Origin: Linyphia triangularis
Lineage: Eukaryota; Arthropoda; Arachnida; Araneae; Linyphiidae
Reading direction: 5' to 3'
Assembly: GCA_963978545.1 (NCBI GenBank)
Contig: OZ021724.1
Coordinates: 26,339,933 to 26,403,932 of the forward strand
Length of the DNA: 64,000 nt
Shown here: positions 49,001 to 61,192 of the stretch, piece after piece
How positions within the stretch are numbered: the stretch's first letter is position 1
Layout: each line of letters begins with the position of its first letter
Translations under genes and position numbers: made by a program
Notes under the pieces: generated by a model
The model's database searches: none
Seen by the model: only the letters and a program-made list of their open reading frames with translations
What the model was told of the DNA's origin: nothing

Positions 49001-50863
49001 ACTTGGGATACAGTTCTGAAATTTTCAACACAAGTATATAGTTTTGGCCTTCTAATTGGACTATTAACAAAAAGAATATTAAAATTTTTATTTGTTTTTT
49101 AATTAATATTTTTTACAAAAAGCGACTTTTAATGAGCCTAAAGCTCTGAAAGTTTCAACATAAGTAGTTTAGGCCTTCTAATTTTGCTTTCCACAAACAT
49201 GTGTTAAAATAATCTTAAAGGTGTGTTTTATTATTATTGTATTAACGGGATTTTTTTTTCTCGACTGGAGAAAGGCTTCTAATATTAAGGCTTTGCATAG
49301 TAATGAACCTTTCAACGAGTGAATTAAACCTGTGTTTATGTGTTAATGAACTTCTCAGCGAATTAAGCGAGCTCGATTTTGCGTAGCTATGAACCTTCCT
49401 GCGAACGAAGCTCCAAAAACTGGGACCTATACACCAATGACGGATTTCCGCAACGTGAGGCCTCACAGCTAGCTAAAATATTGCACATGTTAAAATTTCG
49501 TAGCGAAGCACGTGTATTCAGCTAGTTCCAAATAAGTTAAATGACAGCAACTCAGTCCAATGTTATGAAGTTTACCAAAAATAAAAAAAGAGAAATATGA
49601 AAGAGCTAACTTTATTAACAATTAATAAATGCAGTATTTATTTTTACATACCATAGTTTTATTTAAATAAAATATTTCTCATAATTGTGAATTAATTTTT
49701 TTTATTTAGCTTGATAATAATTTTGTGTAGAAGAAAATTTATATTTTTATGTATAAATGTAATTTTTTTTAACAAAATTTAGTGCAGAAGAAAATGTGTT
49801 TTTTTATGTGTAACTATTAATTTTTTGTTCATAATAATTAGTACATTACAGGTGCTTCTAGATGAAATAGGGTTCCGCGATAATTTTTCGCAAGTATTCA
49901 GAACTAAGTATTTGGATCCATTAGCAGCAATTTTATTTCCCGAGTGGAGAGGAGAAGGATTAGACTCGCACAAAATTTTCTCCGTTGGGTACAAAATAGG
50001 AGAGGATGTAGACCTAGATTACCACTATGATAATTGTGAGGTAAGAGTCTTTTCAAATGAAATATTTCTTATAAAGAAAAGTACCTGTATTTCAATAAGA
50101 TTTGTTTTGAACACCTAATTAAATAAACAAGATGCATTTTTTTATATTTCTGTATAACAGGTTTATTTGTTATGTCATAACTTAAAGAAATGAACAAATT
50201 TTAATGTGGCTTTCCTGTTTTTGAATGTATAGATGACATTCTTGTAAGTTTACGAGCTTCCATAGTGCAATAGTTTAACAATGAATATTTCCTATTTTAC
50301 TATAAATTTTCTTAATAATCATTGTATTAATTGTTTTATGTTGCTGAGTTTTTAGTTATTCAACATGGTACTAATCTATAAGTTCTAAAAAGTTCAATAA
50401 GTCTAATAAGTTCAAGAAAATCTGTTTATAAGTTAAACCTAGATTGTTTAGTACCTCAATATTACTCACTCCCCATTACAAAAAAAAAAGGTTAAATTCT
50501 AAATTTCTTTTTCTGTATTGGTAGGTCACTCTGAATGTCTGCTTAGGAAAGCAATTTGAAGGTGGCGAATTATATTTTGGAGACTTAAGAACAAAACCTA
50601 TTCCTGCATCTACTTTTATTTCATTGCCACATAAAGTGGGTTATGGAATTTTCCATCAAGGTCAGCAACTTCATGGCGCCTTACCCATTACAAATGGCGA
50701 GAGACATAACCTTATATTTTGGCTGAGAGCATCGAGTGTTCGAAACAAATTCTGCCCCATGTGCAACTCAAAACCCCAAAATCTCATACCTTCTGATGGA
50801 TATGGGGATGGATTTACTGTCAAAACGGATGCTATTGTAAAAGCATGCAGTGCAATATCATAA
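43003..50863 (+). CDS. OGFOD2: 2-oxoglutarate and Fe(II)-dependent oxygenase domain protein 2, complete, 7 exons
   Basis: Exons: 43003-43116, 44053-44109, 45196-45306, 45384-45480, 47879-48003, 49852-50040, 50525-50863; 343 aa, close to the vertebrate 350. The protein is a predicted prolyl-4-hydroxylase-like oxygenase of unknown substrate. The double-stranded beta-helix core lies in the last two exons: the metal triad is His226 and Asp228 (YHYDN) with His281 (QLHGA), and the 2-oxoglutarate-binding Arg is probably Arg291 (NGERHN). Family landmarks include PVFTEEFC, MESHLPKGRPNSMNRYG, LDSHK, GKQFEGGELYFG, LRASSVRNKFCPMC and GYGDGFT. Exon 2 (57 bp) is supported by MLSNLGC aligning with the family. 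Intron 4 starts with GC (AG|gcaagt), and the reading frame requires it. The start MNQFYYCDC lies 57 bp after a LINE insertion. All other introns are GT-AG. Confidence 0.95.
45785..45867 (-). mobile_element. Terminal fragment of a hAT-like non-autonomous element
   Basis: The stretch ggccaaatccggcccacggg then ccacgtattgactaacgctg reads in reverse like the widespread cagxg...gtcaacacgtggcccgc...ccggatttggcc terminus of hAT-type repeats. Only this end is recognised. It is in OGFOD2 intron 4. Confidence 0.4.
46252..46325. repeat. Tandem duplication of about 36 bp
   Basis: Two adjacent copies of taaattttatttaaaaaaag followed by ttcacattgtgct, in OGFOD2 intron 4. Confidence 0.85.
48190..49525 (+). 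mobile_element. Possible non-autonomous Helitron-like element with internal minisatellite
   Basis: About eight diverged units of 130-140 bp occupy 48190-49200; each carries gctctgaaattttcaacata, agtagttttggccttctaat and a ttaattaatatttt tail. They are followed by a GC-richer 300-bp segment ending cgtagcgaagcac ... attcagctag and then T. A CTAG|T end preceded by a small hairpin (ttcg-tag-cgaa) resembles a Helitron 3' terminus, and tandem arrays are known inside non-autonomous Helitron relatives. The 5' end is not defined. It lies in OGFOD2 intron 5. Confidence 0.45.
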
Positions 50864-50903
50864 TCATCTATAATCTAAACAATGTTTTCTTATACGTATA
50901 ATG

Positions 50904-51170
50904 ATCACCCTAATGCTACAACTAGATAACTGCAAAACCATAGTTTTGAGAAAAACGATTTGAAAATTTTCAAAGCATTGATATTGTATTACAGCTTAAT
51001 GGCTTTAATATAAATAGAATATAATGGGATATTCTACATTTATCCAGAAATGGATAAATTCTACATTTATCCATTTCTAGCATACAATAAAGGCGGGTAA
51101 TTCATTACTCATCCTGCATAGGTCTAAAACATTACAATTTTGGAGCTATTTAGTTGTAGCATTAAGGTGA
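50904..51170. mobile_element. MITE with 24-bp terminal inverted repeats just after OGFOD2
   Basis: Left end tcaccctaatgctacaacta (then gata) pairs with right end in reverse complement tcaccttaatgctacaacta (then aata), 22 of 24 matching. The element is 267 bp, starts 40 bp after the OGFOD2 stop and has no coding capacity. Inside it, 51046-51078 is a perfect 14-bp stem with a 5-nt loop (agaaatggataaat / atttatccatttct). Confidence 0.75.
51086..51091 (+). promoter_or_regulatory. Probable poly(A) signal of OGFOD2
   Basis: AATAAA 223 nt after the OGFOD2 stop codon and 8 nt after the MITE hairpin; it lies inside the MITE. Other AATAAA motifs further downstream could be used instead. Confidence 0.4.
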
Positions 51171-53525
51171 TAATATTGTGTTATGAATATAATCTAATTG
51201 AAATTAGTTCAAAGATGAGGGATATAAATCAGAAAATTATTTAGAACTATTATCACCAAAAAAATCGTCTACAGAAAAAAAAATTATTTTACAAAAGCAA
51301 TGTTGAAATGTTTGGTCCAAATATGTTGTATTTTTGTTAAAAAGAGTTATTATTTTATGAAAATAAATGGTTTTTAAGAAGTGTGTCATGTTAACTTTTG
51401 CTGTGTGTTGATAACTAAAATGTTGTACTTGTCAAGTTATAAAATTTTATTTTGAAACTTATATAGTTTAAACTTTATAAGTTTCAAAAGGAAATGTTAT
51501 AACTTGGTGATAACTAAACTAAATAACTTGTCATTGATAGAGTAAAAAATATTTTTGCTCAAAATGTAAAAGAATGTTTTTAGCTTTTACACTACCCTAA
51601 CATAGTGAGAAGCATATAAGAATTCAAACAAAGCAACTGAAAACAATTTCAAATGTAAAACAAATTTTAAAAAAAAAAATGTTAAAAATTGAATTAAGTA
51701 ATTGATTACAAATTGGATATTTTAACAAAGGAAATACATAAAAAAAAATTGTTTATAATTATAAATCGGAAGAACATAAGCGACTCAGTTTGAAACATTT
51801 TGATCCAATCTGGATACTTCTAAGCAACCATCTTTATTAAAGTAATACCAGTAGCCACAACATAATAGATTAATAATATTTTCTACAAAGATAATACATG
51901 TATGGGAGAAATATACCAAACTTAGTTTGAGCCATTGGAATTTTAATCTATTAAACAAAATCAGTTCAATGAAAATAAGAAATTTGTTTCACAGAATTTT
52001 TCTTAGCATCAAAACTTCTTAATTTAGCCATCATCTTTGCTTTGTTATAAAATTACTAAAAAATTGTTAATGAAACTTGATCTGTAAAAATCTATTAAGT
52101 AAATCAGCACACACACACAAAAATTATGTGTTAATGAAATTTATTTAAATATTAAAAAATATGACAATTTTCTAGTCTGATATATTTTTATTTCAAATAA
52201 TGTTGCTTTACATCCAAAGTAATAACTATTTTAGAATTCAAATGATATTCTTTATATTGCAATGAATAAGTACATTTGAATGCAAAATAGTAGGTTAAAA
52301 CAGATGTTTACTTAAGAAATTTCGATTATTACAGAGTAGATGCAATAATAGGGTTCTTTTTTTTTATCACATATCTTATTAACTATAAATAGGATGGATA
52401 TCACATTGATGAGTTTTAGTTTTTATAGCTGTTATTTCTTAGTGATGAAGGTCGGAAGCATGTTAAACTTTAAAAAATATTTCATTGTTTTTTTATTATT
52501 ATTATTATTATTATTTAAACAAAGCTTCAAATAACCACACAAATTCAATTAAAATTCAGGGAAACCTTTAACTTGCATAAGTACTCATAAAAATAACATC
52601 AATTATAGGGAAAATTAAAATCGGCCTGAGACGAAATCTCTTTAGGGTGTACCATACGTTTGTAAATAACGAAAAAAGTAAAAGCAAAAACTAAAAAGGC
52701 AGTTATACACTAACTTTGTTATTTGTAAATTGTTGTAATAAATAGCTACGCATAAAAGAGTGATAAAATATACACATTCACAAATCTATTTACAATGCAA
52801 TAAATACTATCAATCTCATTCAAACATTTGTTCTAAAATTAAAATATGACTAAAATAGTATTGCACTTAATTTCCTGTGTCAAACTATACAATATAAAAT
52901 AATAAATTACAACAGCAACATAGAATCTTTAAATTATACTTTTTTAAGAAAAAATTTACCACTTTGTTAAAAGACAAATCATTCTACATTTGGTGAATAT
53001 CGTTGATCCTGTTTGGCAAATTCTCAGGCATTGCGATTTGACCAGTCACATTTGAGTGTGCAAGTTATAAAATTTATTTTAAATACAAGTCAAAATTTTT
53101 GAGGATTTAAACCATGAAAAAATGTATTGTTATCAGGAGGTTACAATTTGCTACAATTAACTGTTCAAGTAAAAAAAAAAAACTTGAAGGAGTGATATAA
53201 CATAGTAAATGCCACTAAATATAAATGAATCTAGAAAAAATATTTGTCCTTTGTTTAAATGCTCTTTCTCGTATTAATATTCAGAAATCTCAGGCATGAG
53301 TATGTAGTAAAAAAATAAGTTACCATAGCCAGTCTCTATTTCTTCATATGTGAAGTAATTTGTTGTTGGCAGCTTTATTATTATTATGAGGCAAAAGTTC
53401 CTGAAGCAAATTGACAACCTCTAGAAATAAAATTGTGCATGTGTTTGATGAAACAGTTTTGAGTATTCTTCAAATGTGTTTTAAAAGCATAATTATAAAA
53501 CAAAATAAAGTATGAAAAGTCAGAT
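51171..53525. other. Intergenic region between convergent OGFOD2 and the clathrin-like gene
   Basis: AT-rich DNA without recognisable exons. It contains a TTA microsatellite near 52494-52516 and, on the minus strand, AATAAA at 53374-53379, about 150 nt downstream of the clathrin-like stop, a plausible poly(A) signal for that gene. Confidence 0.5.
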
Positions 53526-56500
53526 CTATGTTTCATCCATTTTGAGAAGGACTTGGGCTAAACGTTCAGCAATGTGCAGTCTTTTGGATACTTCCCAAAC
53601 ATACTTCACCAACTGTTCTCTTTTTAATTCAACAGACAATACCTGAAAAAAAAAATCATAATGGAACTTGGGAATAATAGATTTAAATTCGAAGTGTTTT
53701 TATTGACAAGTAAAAGACATTATAAACATGATTTTCACAGCATTTATAATTTGAAGTAGTTTTATAACATAAAAATCAAAATTTAAAATTTGATTAAAAT
53801 GCAGATACTTGATTTTTATAAAATTTCCCATTTTTTTTATAATACTAATTAAAATAATTTGTACTGATAGAATATTAATATTTTAAAGCTATTAAAATAT
53901 AACTTATATATAAGTCTGCTAAAGTAAAATTTTAATTCCGTGAGTAAATTCATTAACAATGGTTTTCAAAACTTTTAAAAATAAATAATGGACAAAAGCA
54001 AATGTGTCACCTGTCCATTTCTTGATATTGCTATTATACCCTCAGTCTCTTTGTTGAAAGCAGTGCTAAATATCACATCAGTGCATAAATTGACACTGCA
54101 AAGAGTGGCACAAGTTTCCATGTCACACAAATGCATAACGCCATACTTAGTCACAATGTAGACAAGACCCAGTTTGGAGCTCACCTAAAAAATGAAGAAA
54201 AACTGTAAATTCAATTTCTATAGAACAGTGTTTTATCACTCCACAAACTGAGTATTTTAACAAGAAATTTAAATGAGGATAATAAAATGTATTGTACCTG
54301 AATGGAAGAGGGAAAATCATAACGATACCATTCATCTGGAAATTCAATAGGACCCGTATGTGATGTATAGGCTAGATTTCCACTTAAATGAGGACCAAGT
54401 TCAACTACATGGAGCTACAGGAAGTACAATTTTTATTTTTAAGTACTTAAATATTTTAAATACGTTACTTTATTAGAAGAAAGTTAGGGGCTAATAATTT
54501 TTTTTTATGTAATTCTTCAGATTAAAAAATTAATGATTTCATTTTAATATTTCTTAACAAGTTGTATTTACTTACTGACAAGATTAGATTAGAGAGTGGT
54601 GAAGCAAAGCACACTAAGGCCGGGTAGGTCTATTGTACATCTCATACTAATAATACATACAGCCTATGGCATGTCAAACAGTGAAGTGGCCTTACAAAAG
54701 GCCTAACGGTGTGATAAGGAGACATTGCAGAAGTCATCAGACTCGATGTTTATAACACTACATGTTTTAAACTTAGCATTCACAAATGATTAGCATTTTC
54801 TAAAACCATGCTCTATTATTTTTTTAAGATGATTCCTGAGACATTGACCAGTCATCCAACCAATCGTAAATCTAAAGGACTTCTTGTTAAGTTCTAGTAT
54901 AAGCTTTCGCATTTGGTTTGGATTGAGGTTCCTTCATGGGCGCGCTGGTAGGATTATTAACAGGGGGGGGGGGGGGGCTGAAGATCACATACAAGAAGGT
55001 GTGAAGTGGCAAAAGTAAAGGTTAAATTTTAGTTTTTTTAAAACTGATCAATGAATTTCCTATTATATTGTTAATTAATAATTATGCATTAATTTTAGAA
55101 TCCAAAATGAATAATCCCTACCATACTTCCTTTTTCCACATATTATACAATTTTCTTACACATTATTTTTAATATTCAAAATCCAGAGGGATGCAAGTGC
55201 ATCTCCTTGGTCCTTCCTGGCAGAGCCCATGAGCTCCTTTTACGAAGTGGTGACATACACTGAGACTTCTTCCATTCTAGTTCATTTTCTTTAATAAGAC
55301 TTGTCCTAAGATTATGAGACTGAGACAAATGGTGGATAGCCGAATGGCCTGTTAAACGATCCAAGCCTAGCCGGTCCATTACTTACTGACAAACAACTAC
55401 ACAAAATTTTAGATTACAATTACTACAAAAAAATTAACTCATCAAACAATGTAACTTGCAGTTGGATTCAGGAAAAAGGAAGTTTTTCAATTGTGATTTA
55501 GATCATTAGTAACCGATTCAAAAACTTAAAATCAAAAATACATTTTAAAAATATACTAATTCCACAACAAAATCTTTATCTGTATTCAATGGCAATAAAA
55601 ACAAATGGTTTAAAAATATTCAATAAATAAAATACATGTATAGCTCAACAAACTACCAGTTTTACTTAAATACCTTGCCATGTATATTTGCACCTCTAGA
55701 AGCAGCAATGAGAACACAAGATGGTTGAGCATTTCCCTTGAATTGATAGGATGTAAAACAGACACAATGCGCTTCTATATTCTGGCACAAATTGTGGTCC
55801 ATCGAGTAGATCTGAGTTAAACCGGTCACATGGTTATCCTGGTGGACAAAGTCATCAATTTTAATGCAAGTATTTAAAAATAACAAAGCAGAATTGTGAT
55901 TGTTAGGAAAAGAAAATTTATGGTTGATATGTCGAAAGAATAAATTTGAATCAATAATTTAACATTTAAACAATAACTACTCAAAAAAAAAAAGTAAACA
56001 AAATCCTATGAGTTTAGTTAGTTTATAAAATTAAAAAATAAAAGTACAAGACTTAGAATTTAAACATTCTAGCATTGGCTTTTAAAATAAGAACATTTGA
56101 AACTATCTGAAATTTTCAAAGGTCATAAATAAAAGTTTAAATATATTTACTTTAGATTGGTTAAATTTCTTTTAAATAGACTGAAAAGAGTACCAAATAT
56201 AGTAAAATTTATGCAAATATAATGAAAAGAAAAGCTTACAGAATACAAGAGTTGAAATCATTACCTCAGCTGATAGTCCAGAGAGGGCAAACCATTTCAT
56301 GTTTGAATCGGAAACATAGTGAACTAATTGGGCATTTTTCATGCGGGCATCTCTGCAAAATATTTTGACTGGAAGAGGACTTTCTAAAATAAAAAATAGT
56401 GACCATTTGCATATTATTTCTTCTTTTATTATTTTATTCAATTCAAGGTCAAAGTATTGTAAGAAATTACTTTTTAACTGAGATTGGAGAATTAAGAATC

Positions 56501-59500
56501 AAAATTTTATCTTTAAAAGAAAGAGATTTTGTTACTTGTGAGAAAGTTAATATCAATATATCTTATTCAATACAACTTTTTCATTAATATATTTTAAGTT
56601 TTATAAAATAATTTACATATATTCATTTTATATAAGGATGAAAAATCCAACAACAAAGCATTGAAATAGAATTCCATAAAAAAAAAAAAGTATTTGAAAA
56701 TGTATTTATAAATCTAAATTCTAATGAAATAAAAAAATTAAAACTATCAATAAGATTTCTGCTCAAAGTAACATAAGCAAAAAAATTATATATACAAACA
56801 AATTGTTTAACTCTATATATTTTAATGTATTGTTTTTTAATATTACACTAATATTTTACTATAAAATAACAAACAAACAAAAAAAATTTTTTACGACCTG
56901 TCACTGAACATTTAAAATATTTAACTTTATGATAAATTTCTAATTTGTTTGACTAGGCTATAGTAATTGAAAAAGTTAGTACATGAAAACAAAAATGCTC
57001 AGGTTTTTATTAGTACTATTACTTACGATCATTAAGATACCAATGATAAACAGAAGTGTCCGAAACAATTACAATGGTAGTTGAGTTCACCCATGTCCAG
57101 AAATGAATAGAATAAGTCAAAGAACACCTGTGTAAACACTTGCGACTCCTAAGATCATATATTTGAAAAGTGGATCCAGCTGTAATATAAAAAAAATATC
57201 TGTAATATGGTTACCATAGTGGTAGAAAACAAATTAGATATTTTATTTTTCCTATGTATGAAAAAATTAGTTTCAAAATTGAAATATTATACATATTTAT
57301 TGCATTAACTGTTATTTATTACACTTTTAGAAACAAATATAAAACTGTAATGCAACTTATAGTTGTAATGACTTAAAACACTATAACTAATAGAAAACTG
57401 TTATTAAAAAAATCTAAAGAGAAAATTAGAAATGATGTTCAAAACTAGTATGTATTCAAATGGAATGCATAATAATGAAAAGACATACAGTTAAAAAATA
57501 TTTTTTTTACAATAATAGATTTTAGAGCAATGATTAATGCAGTGCAACAATTTTAAGTATGCTTAGTTAAAAAGTTAAGGAACAATACACCAGGTGCTTA
57601 ACAATTGTGATTAAATAAATTCAATTATGACTTAAAACACTATAACTAACTAATAGAAAACTGTTATTAAAAAAATCTAAAAAGAGAAAATTAGAAATGA
57701 TGCTCAAAATTGCGTTTATATTTCTCTTAACCATTTGAAGAGTCAGCATTGCCTATTACAACTGTGACTGTAGAAAGATCCTTCTCATCTTTTATCTTTA
57801 GGCAACCATTTTTTTTTTTTTTTTTCCTTTTCTATTTTTATTTTAGCAGCATTTTTTGAACAAAAAATGTATTAGATAATCATATTTGATCGTAATCATA
57901 CTATGAAGGAGAGAAATTTAGAAAATGTGTCCCACTGGTACTACTAGCAGGGATTTAGGTATTCTCAGTAAAAGAAATAATAACAAAACATAACTTATCA
58001 ATAAATTATCTGAGAAAGTTGGACAATATTTAATGCATTTTAGAATTGGTAAAATCCCATTGGTGTTTAAATTCTATTTTCTGATGCGCATGTATTCCAT
58101 TAGTAATCTAAGGGTTAAGGCAACTAAAAATGGTTAGACTTTTCATCCATTGAGAAATCCCCCAAGAAGTAGTCCTTAAAAAACTTTCAAAAAAGTTTCA
58201 AAGGCCAGGTTTCCCATTATAAATTATGAGGCTTTAACTAAATTTTCTACAAATTTTGTGGGTGAATAAAATTTAGATTTTTTTTATGTATTAAGAAATT
58301 GTATGTTGGGTGGCTTTAATTAAGTAATTAATTAAGGGTATTTAATTTAAGAGTATTATCTACTAGTCATAATTATTATCATATTATTAAAGTTGATTTC
58401 TGAACATGGCTGTGAACCCCCCCCCCCCCTCCAACTCATCCTCAAAAAAAAAAAAAAAATCCTGGCTATGTCCCTGCAATGTACTATCAAACTGTAATTG
58501 CACAATATATATAAATTCTTTAGTAAAATAATCTAGAACAAAGTTTTTAAATACTTTCAGAGCTATGGAAAATGCTACTATTGTGGCAGAATATTTATTG
58601 CAACATTGATAGGGATTTTATATTCTGCACCTTTTTGCATGTTTCCTATCAATTTAATTAGTGGTTAGCGTGCTAGCTTCTAGACCGCGAGGTTGCGGGT
58701 TCGAGTCCCGTGTTGGCATGGGTGTTTGTAAATGTATGTTGGCTTGTCTAATGACGAAATGTTTCGCCGCAATATAGCCCTCGTGTTGCTGACGGCGCCA
58801 GATAATCTGAATACAACCAACCTATCAATTTAATGGAAAAAGTTTGAACACACAAAATCAACTTAATGCAACAAAAATGTGTTTTCAATTTTTAATTCTC
58901 TGTAGTTTGTTTGTAAAGTTGTAAAATTAGTTTTGTTGCATATTAGAAACAGAGTATAAAAATAATAATAAATCTTACTGAGGGCTAAGTGTCAGAATAT
59001 ATTAAAAAAATTTTGAGTACTTGTGTGTAACTTCAACTATTCAAGCACAAGGGAATAAATTACATATGTTGAAACACACTATAAGGTATTTCAGATACAA
59101 ACACCTTATTTAATAAGAATTTTTTTACTAATTACCTTTCACAGCAATTATTGGCTTTGTTGGGCTCATCTGAGCACAGTCAGCTACAGCTTTCCATGTT
59201 TGAGGTAAAGTGTGATGGGGATTGAGCACTGTAATAGCCGTAACATCCTCTAAATTGGGACCCCTAGAGAAGGCAGACATATCAGTACAGAAGTACACAA
59301 TTATTAAATTCATTAATCTAAACACTAATTTCAGTAAAGTTTACAAGGGAATTTCATGTTTTATTTTATCAAAATTGTAGCTATGCCTTCTAATATCTAA
59401 TTCTGAGTAAATAGTTTACATGACTTCAAACAGTGCATTTTTACAAATAATATAAATACATTTTTTAAGTCTGGGTAGAAACATAGTAATTTCATTTAGA

Positions 59501-61192
59501 TTCATCAGTCCTGTAGTATTCAACTAAATATAATTTTTTTCTAATATAATCCATTCAATCCAAGTATAATAATTTTATTCTTATAGTAAGTTCCTTTAGT
59601 TGGTTTAATAAACTTAGTAATTACTCCAGTAATTATTAAATAAAGAAGAAATTGACACTAATTCAAGATTTCAATACAATGGGAATGGTCAACTAAAATG
59701 GAGAATTTTAAAATGTTTATTTTCACTCCACAATACTAAAAATAAAACTTGTTTGGTGATTCACAAGGCAGTGCTAGAAGTGTAGGAAGACGATGGGTGT
59801 TGCTTCCCTCCACTTTTCAAGAAAATACCCATGTGCCACCCCTCCCCCCCCCCCCCCACACACACACACTTTTAAAACCTCTGAAATCCATCTTCCCACT
59901 TTTAAAAACACTCAATCTGTTTCAAAACTACTAAAGAAAAATAACATTAACCTTTAAGTAGTGACACTGAGAAAAAGTGATTTAAAGTTTTCAAATGCAA
60001 AAATTAAATCTATTTATGGTTATACTACTTTGTATAAAGATAAAAGTATTTTTATTAACAAATACTGTTACACTTGGTCAACTTTTAACTTTGGAGGAAC
60101 TTTCTTTTAAGTTAAATTTCTCTTCTTGTTTCATATAAAGAGAAGCTATTAAAATAAAAACACACATTTTAGTGTTAATTTAAAATTCACATTTTAGTGT
60201 TAATTTAATATTCACATTTTAGTGTTAATTAAATTAATTTCATGAAAGTATGCACATTTGGTAGCACTATTTAATCTAAATAACCAGTTAAGTACATACT
60301 TTTTGAATTGTTACTTTACTTTATCTCTTACTTCCAAGTGAAAAAACTAAGTCACAGAATATCCATTAAAATAATAATACCCTTTGTTCAATGTTAGTGT
60401 TAGGAAGTATGCATTATTTTCTTACTAGTTAATATTTTTATAATAAGATACGAAATTATGAAATTTATTGTGGGGGAGGGAGAGCACTAAGCACCAACTT
60501 TTGAGCATCCTCCTCACTTCTTTTTTCCCACTTCTATCACTAGCAAACGGTACTTCATACCCACTTTTGATAAGTCACAAGAATAAAAAATGTAAACATA
60601 CATCAACGAATGCCTTATACAGATCCACTGATCCGAAGTCATTGTCACTCTGGGCCATGTAATATGCTCCAAAGAAATACGCAGATGAGTTAGCTGCAGA
60701 AAGATACATAGAAAATATAAAAACATCGATAAAATAGTGAAAATTAATTTTTAATGATTAAATAAAATATTAGAAGAAATTTGGATTTTTTTTATTCATA
60801 AGATTTTTTTGCTGTCATTATTCACCAAATTCAATAGAGCCGCTAAAAGAACAAGCATATCTAAGTAGTTTAAGAGCCAACATGAAATAGAGAATTTTGA
60901 AAAAGTTTTATTTAATTTGCATAATGTTTTTTAAGCATTTAAAAGACTTTTTCAGTTTTTTATTAAATGATTAATATATTGAGAATTAAAATAGTACATA
61001 GATAACACTTTAACTTGTATTTATTAATAAATTTTTCAATTTCTTAAAAAGTTAAAAAGTATAAACCTCCATATAGTATTTTTTGCAATTGAATTTATTA
61101 CATAATGTTATAAATATATTACAATATATTTATTGAGATTTTGAGCTGGAACTAACCTGAAGTAATTCTGTGATACGTAAAGGAGGCCTCAT
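53526..61192 (-). CDS. Stand-alone clathrin heavy chain N-terminal (beta-propeller) domain protein, 366 aa
   Basis: Coding exons in transcript order: 61192-61157, 60693-60602, 59263-59136, 57179-57027, 56383-56265, 55838-55674, 54414-54298, 54184-54011, 53642-53526. They total 1101 bp, in frame with consensus splice sites at every junction. The protein follows the clathrin heavy chain terminal domain collinearly from its first residues: MRPPLRITELLQL, MTSDQWICIRH, AVKAGSTFQIYDL, FWTWVNSTTI, VYHWYLND, WFALSGLSAE, GLTQIYSMD, FKGNA, LHVVELG, VYIVTKYGVMHLCDMET, GIIAISRNGQVLSV. It then reaches a stop 38 codons into the final exon, about where the linker (ankle) helices begin. A real heavy chain has about 1675 residues; leg, proximal segment and trimerisation domain are absent. 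Of the clathrin-box pocket residues known in bovine/human clathrin (Thr87, Gln89, Phe91, Lys96, Lys98), the first two are kept (Thr89, Gln91 here), Phe is Tyr, Lys96 is Arg and Lys98 is Cys. Sequence is strongly diverged, so it is an old paralog, not a copy of the housekeeping gene. Function unknown; cargo-adaptor binding is an inference. Confidence 0.88.
54580..55400. other. Unidentified GC-richer insertion in a clathrin-like gene intron
   Basis: Two stretches (about 54590-54740 and 55175-55380) are less AT-rich than the surroundings, and 54963-54977 is a G15 run. The minus strand has a 67-codon ORF at 55379-55176 (MDRLGLDRLTGHSAIHHL...) without splice support in the clathrin-like frame. It is probably an old transposon fragment; no family recognised. 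Confidence 0.3.
58417..58429 (+). repeat. C13 homopolymer
   Basis: Thirteen C in a clathrin-like gene intron. Confidence 0.85.
58645..58658 (+). repeat. Left target-site duplication of the SINE
   Basis: cctatcaatttaat, perfectly repeated at 58821-58834. Confidence 0.9.
58659..58820 (+). mobile_element. tRNA-derived SINE with perfect 14-bp target-site duplication
   Basis: The 162-bp body starts tagtggttagcgtgctagc, an A-box-like segment, then the B-box ggttcgagtcc in a tRNA T-arm, a tRNA-unrelated body and an aaccaacc end. It is flanked on both sides by cctatcaatttaat. Duplications of this length fit LINE-mediated target-primed insertion. Same family as 3093-3233. It lies in the clathrin-like intron between 57180 and 59135, on the opposite strand to that gene. 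Confidence 0.9.
59844..59870 (+). repeat. C14 run followed by (CA)n
   Basis: Fourteen C and about six CA units in a clathrin-like gene intron. Confidence 0.85.

Noticed and set aside
53526..53642. Alternative donor inside the last clathrin-like exon (gtgaa|gtatgt) that might lead on to leg-domain exons
   Set aside because: The exon stays collinear with the heavy chain past that site up to the stop, and no leg-domain coding sequence is seen in 50864-53525.
55176..55379. 67-codon minus-strand ORF as an additional clathrin-like exon
   Set aside because: The flanking exons join in frame without it, it has no matching splice sites, and it does not fit the propeller alignment.
58659..58740. Possible functional tRNA gene
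   Set aside because: The A and B boxes are present but the acceptor and anticodon stems do not pair properly, a tRNA-unrelated tail follows, and target-site duplications mark it as a SINE.
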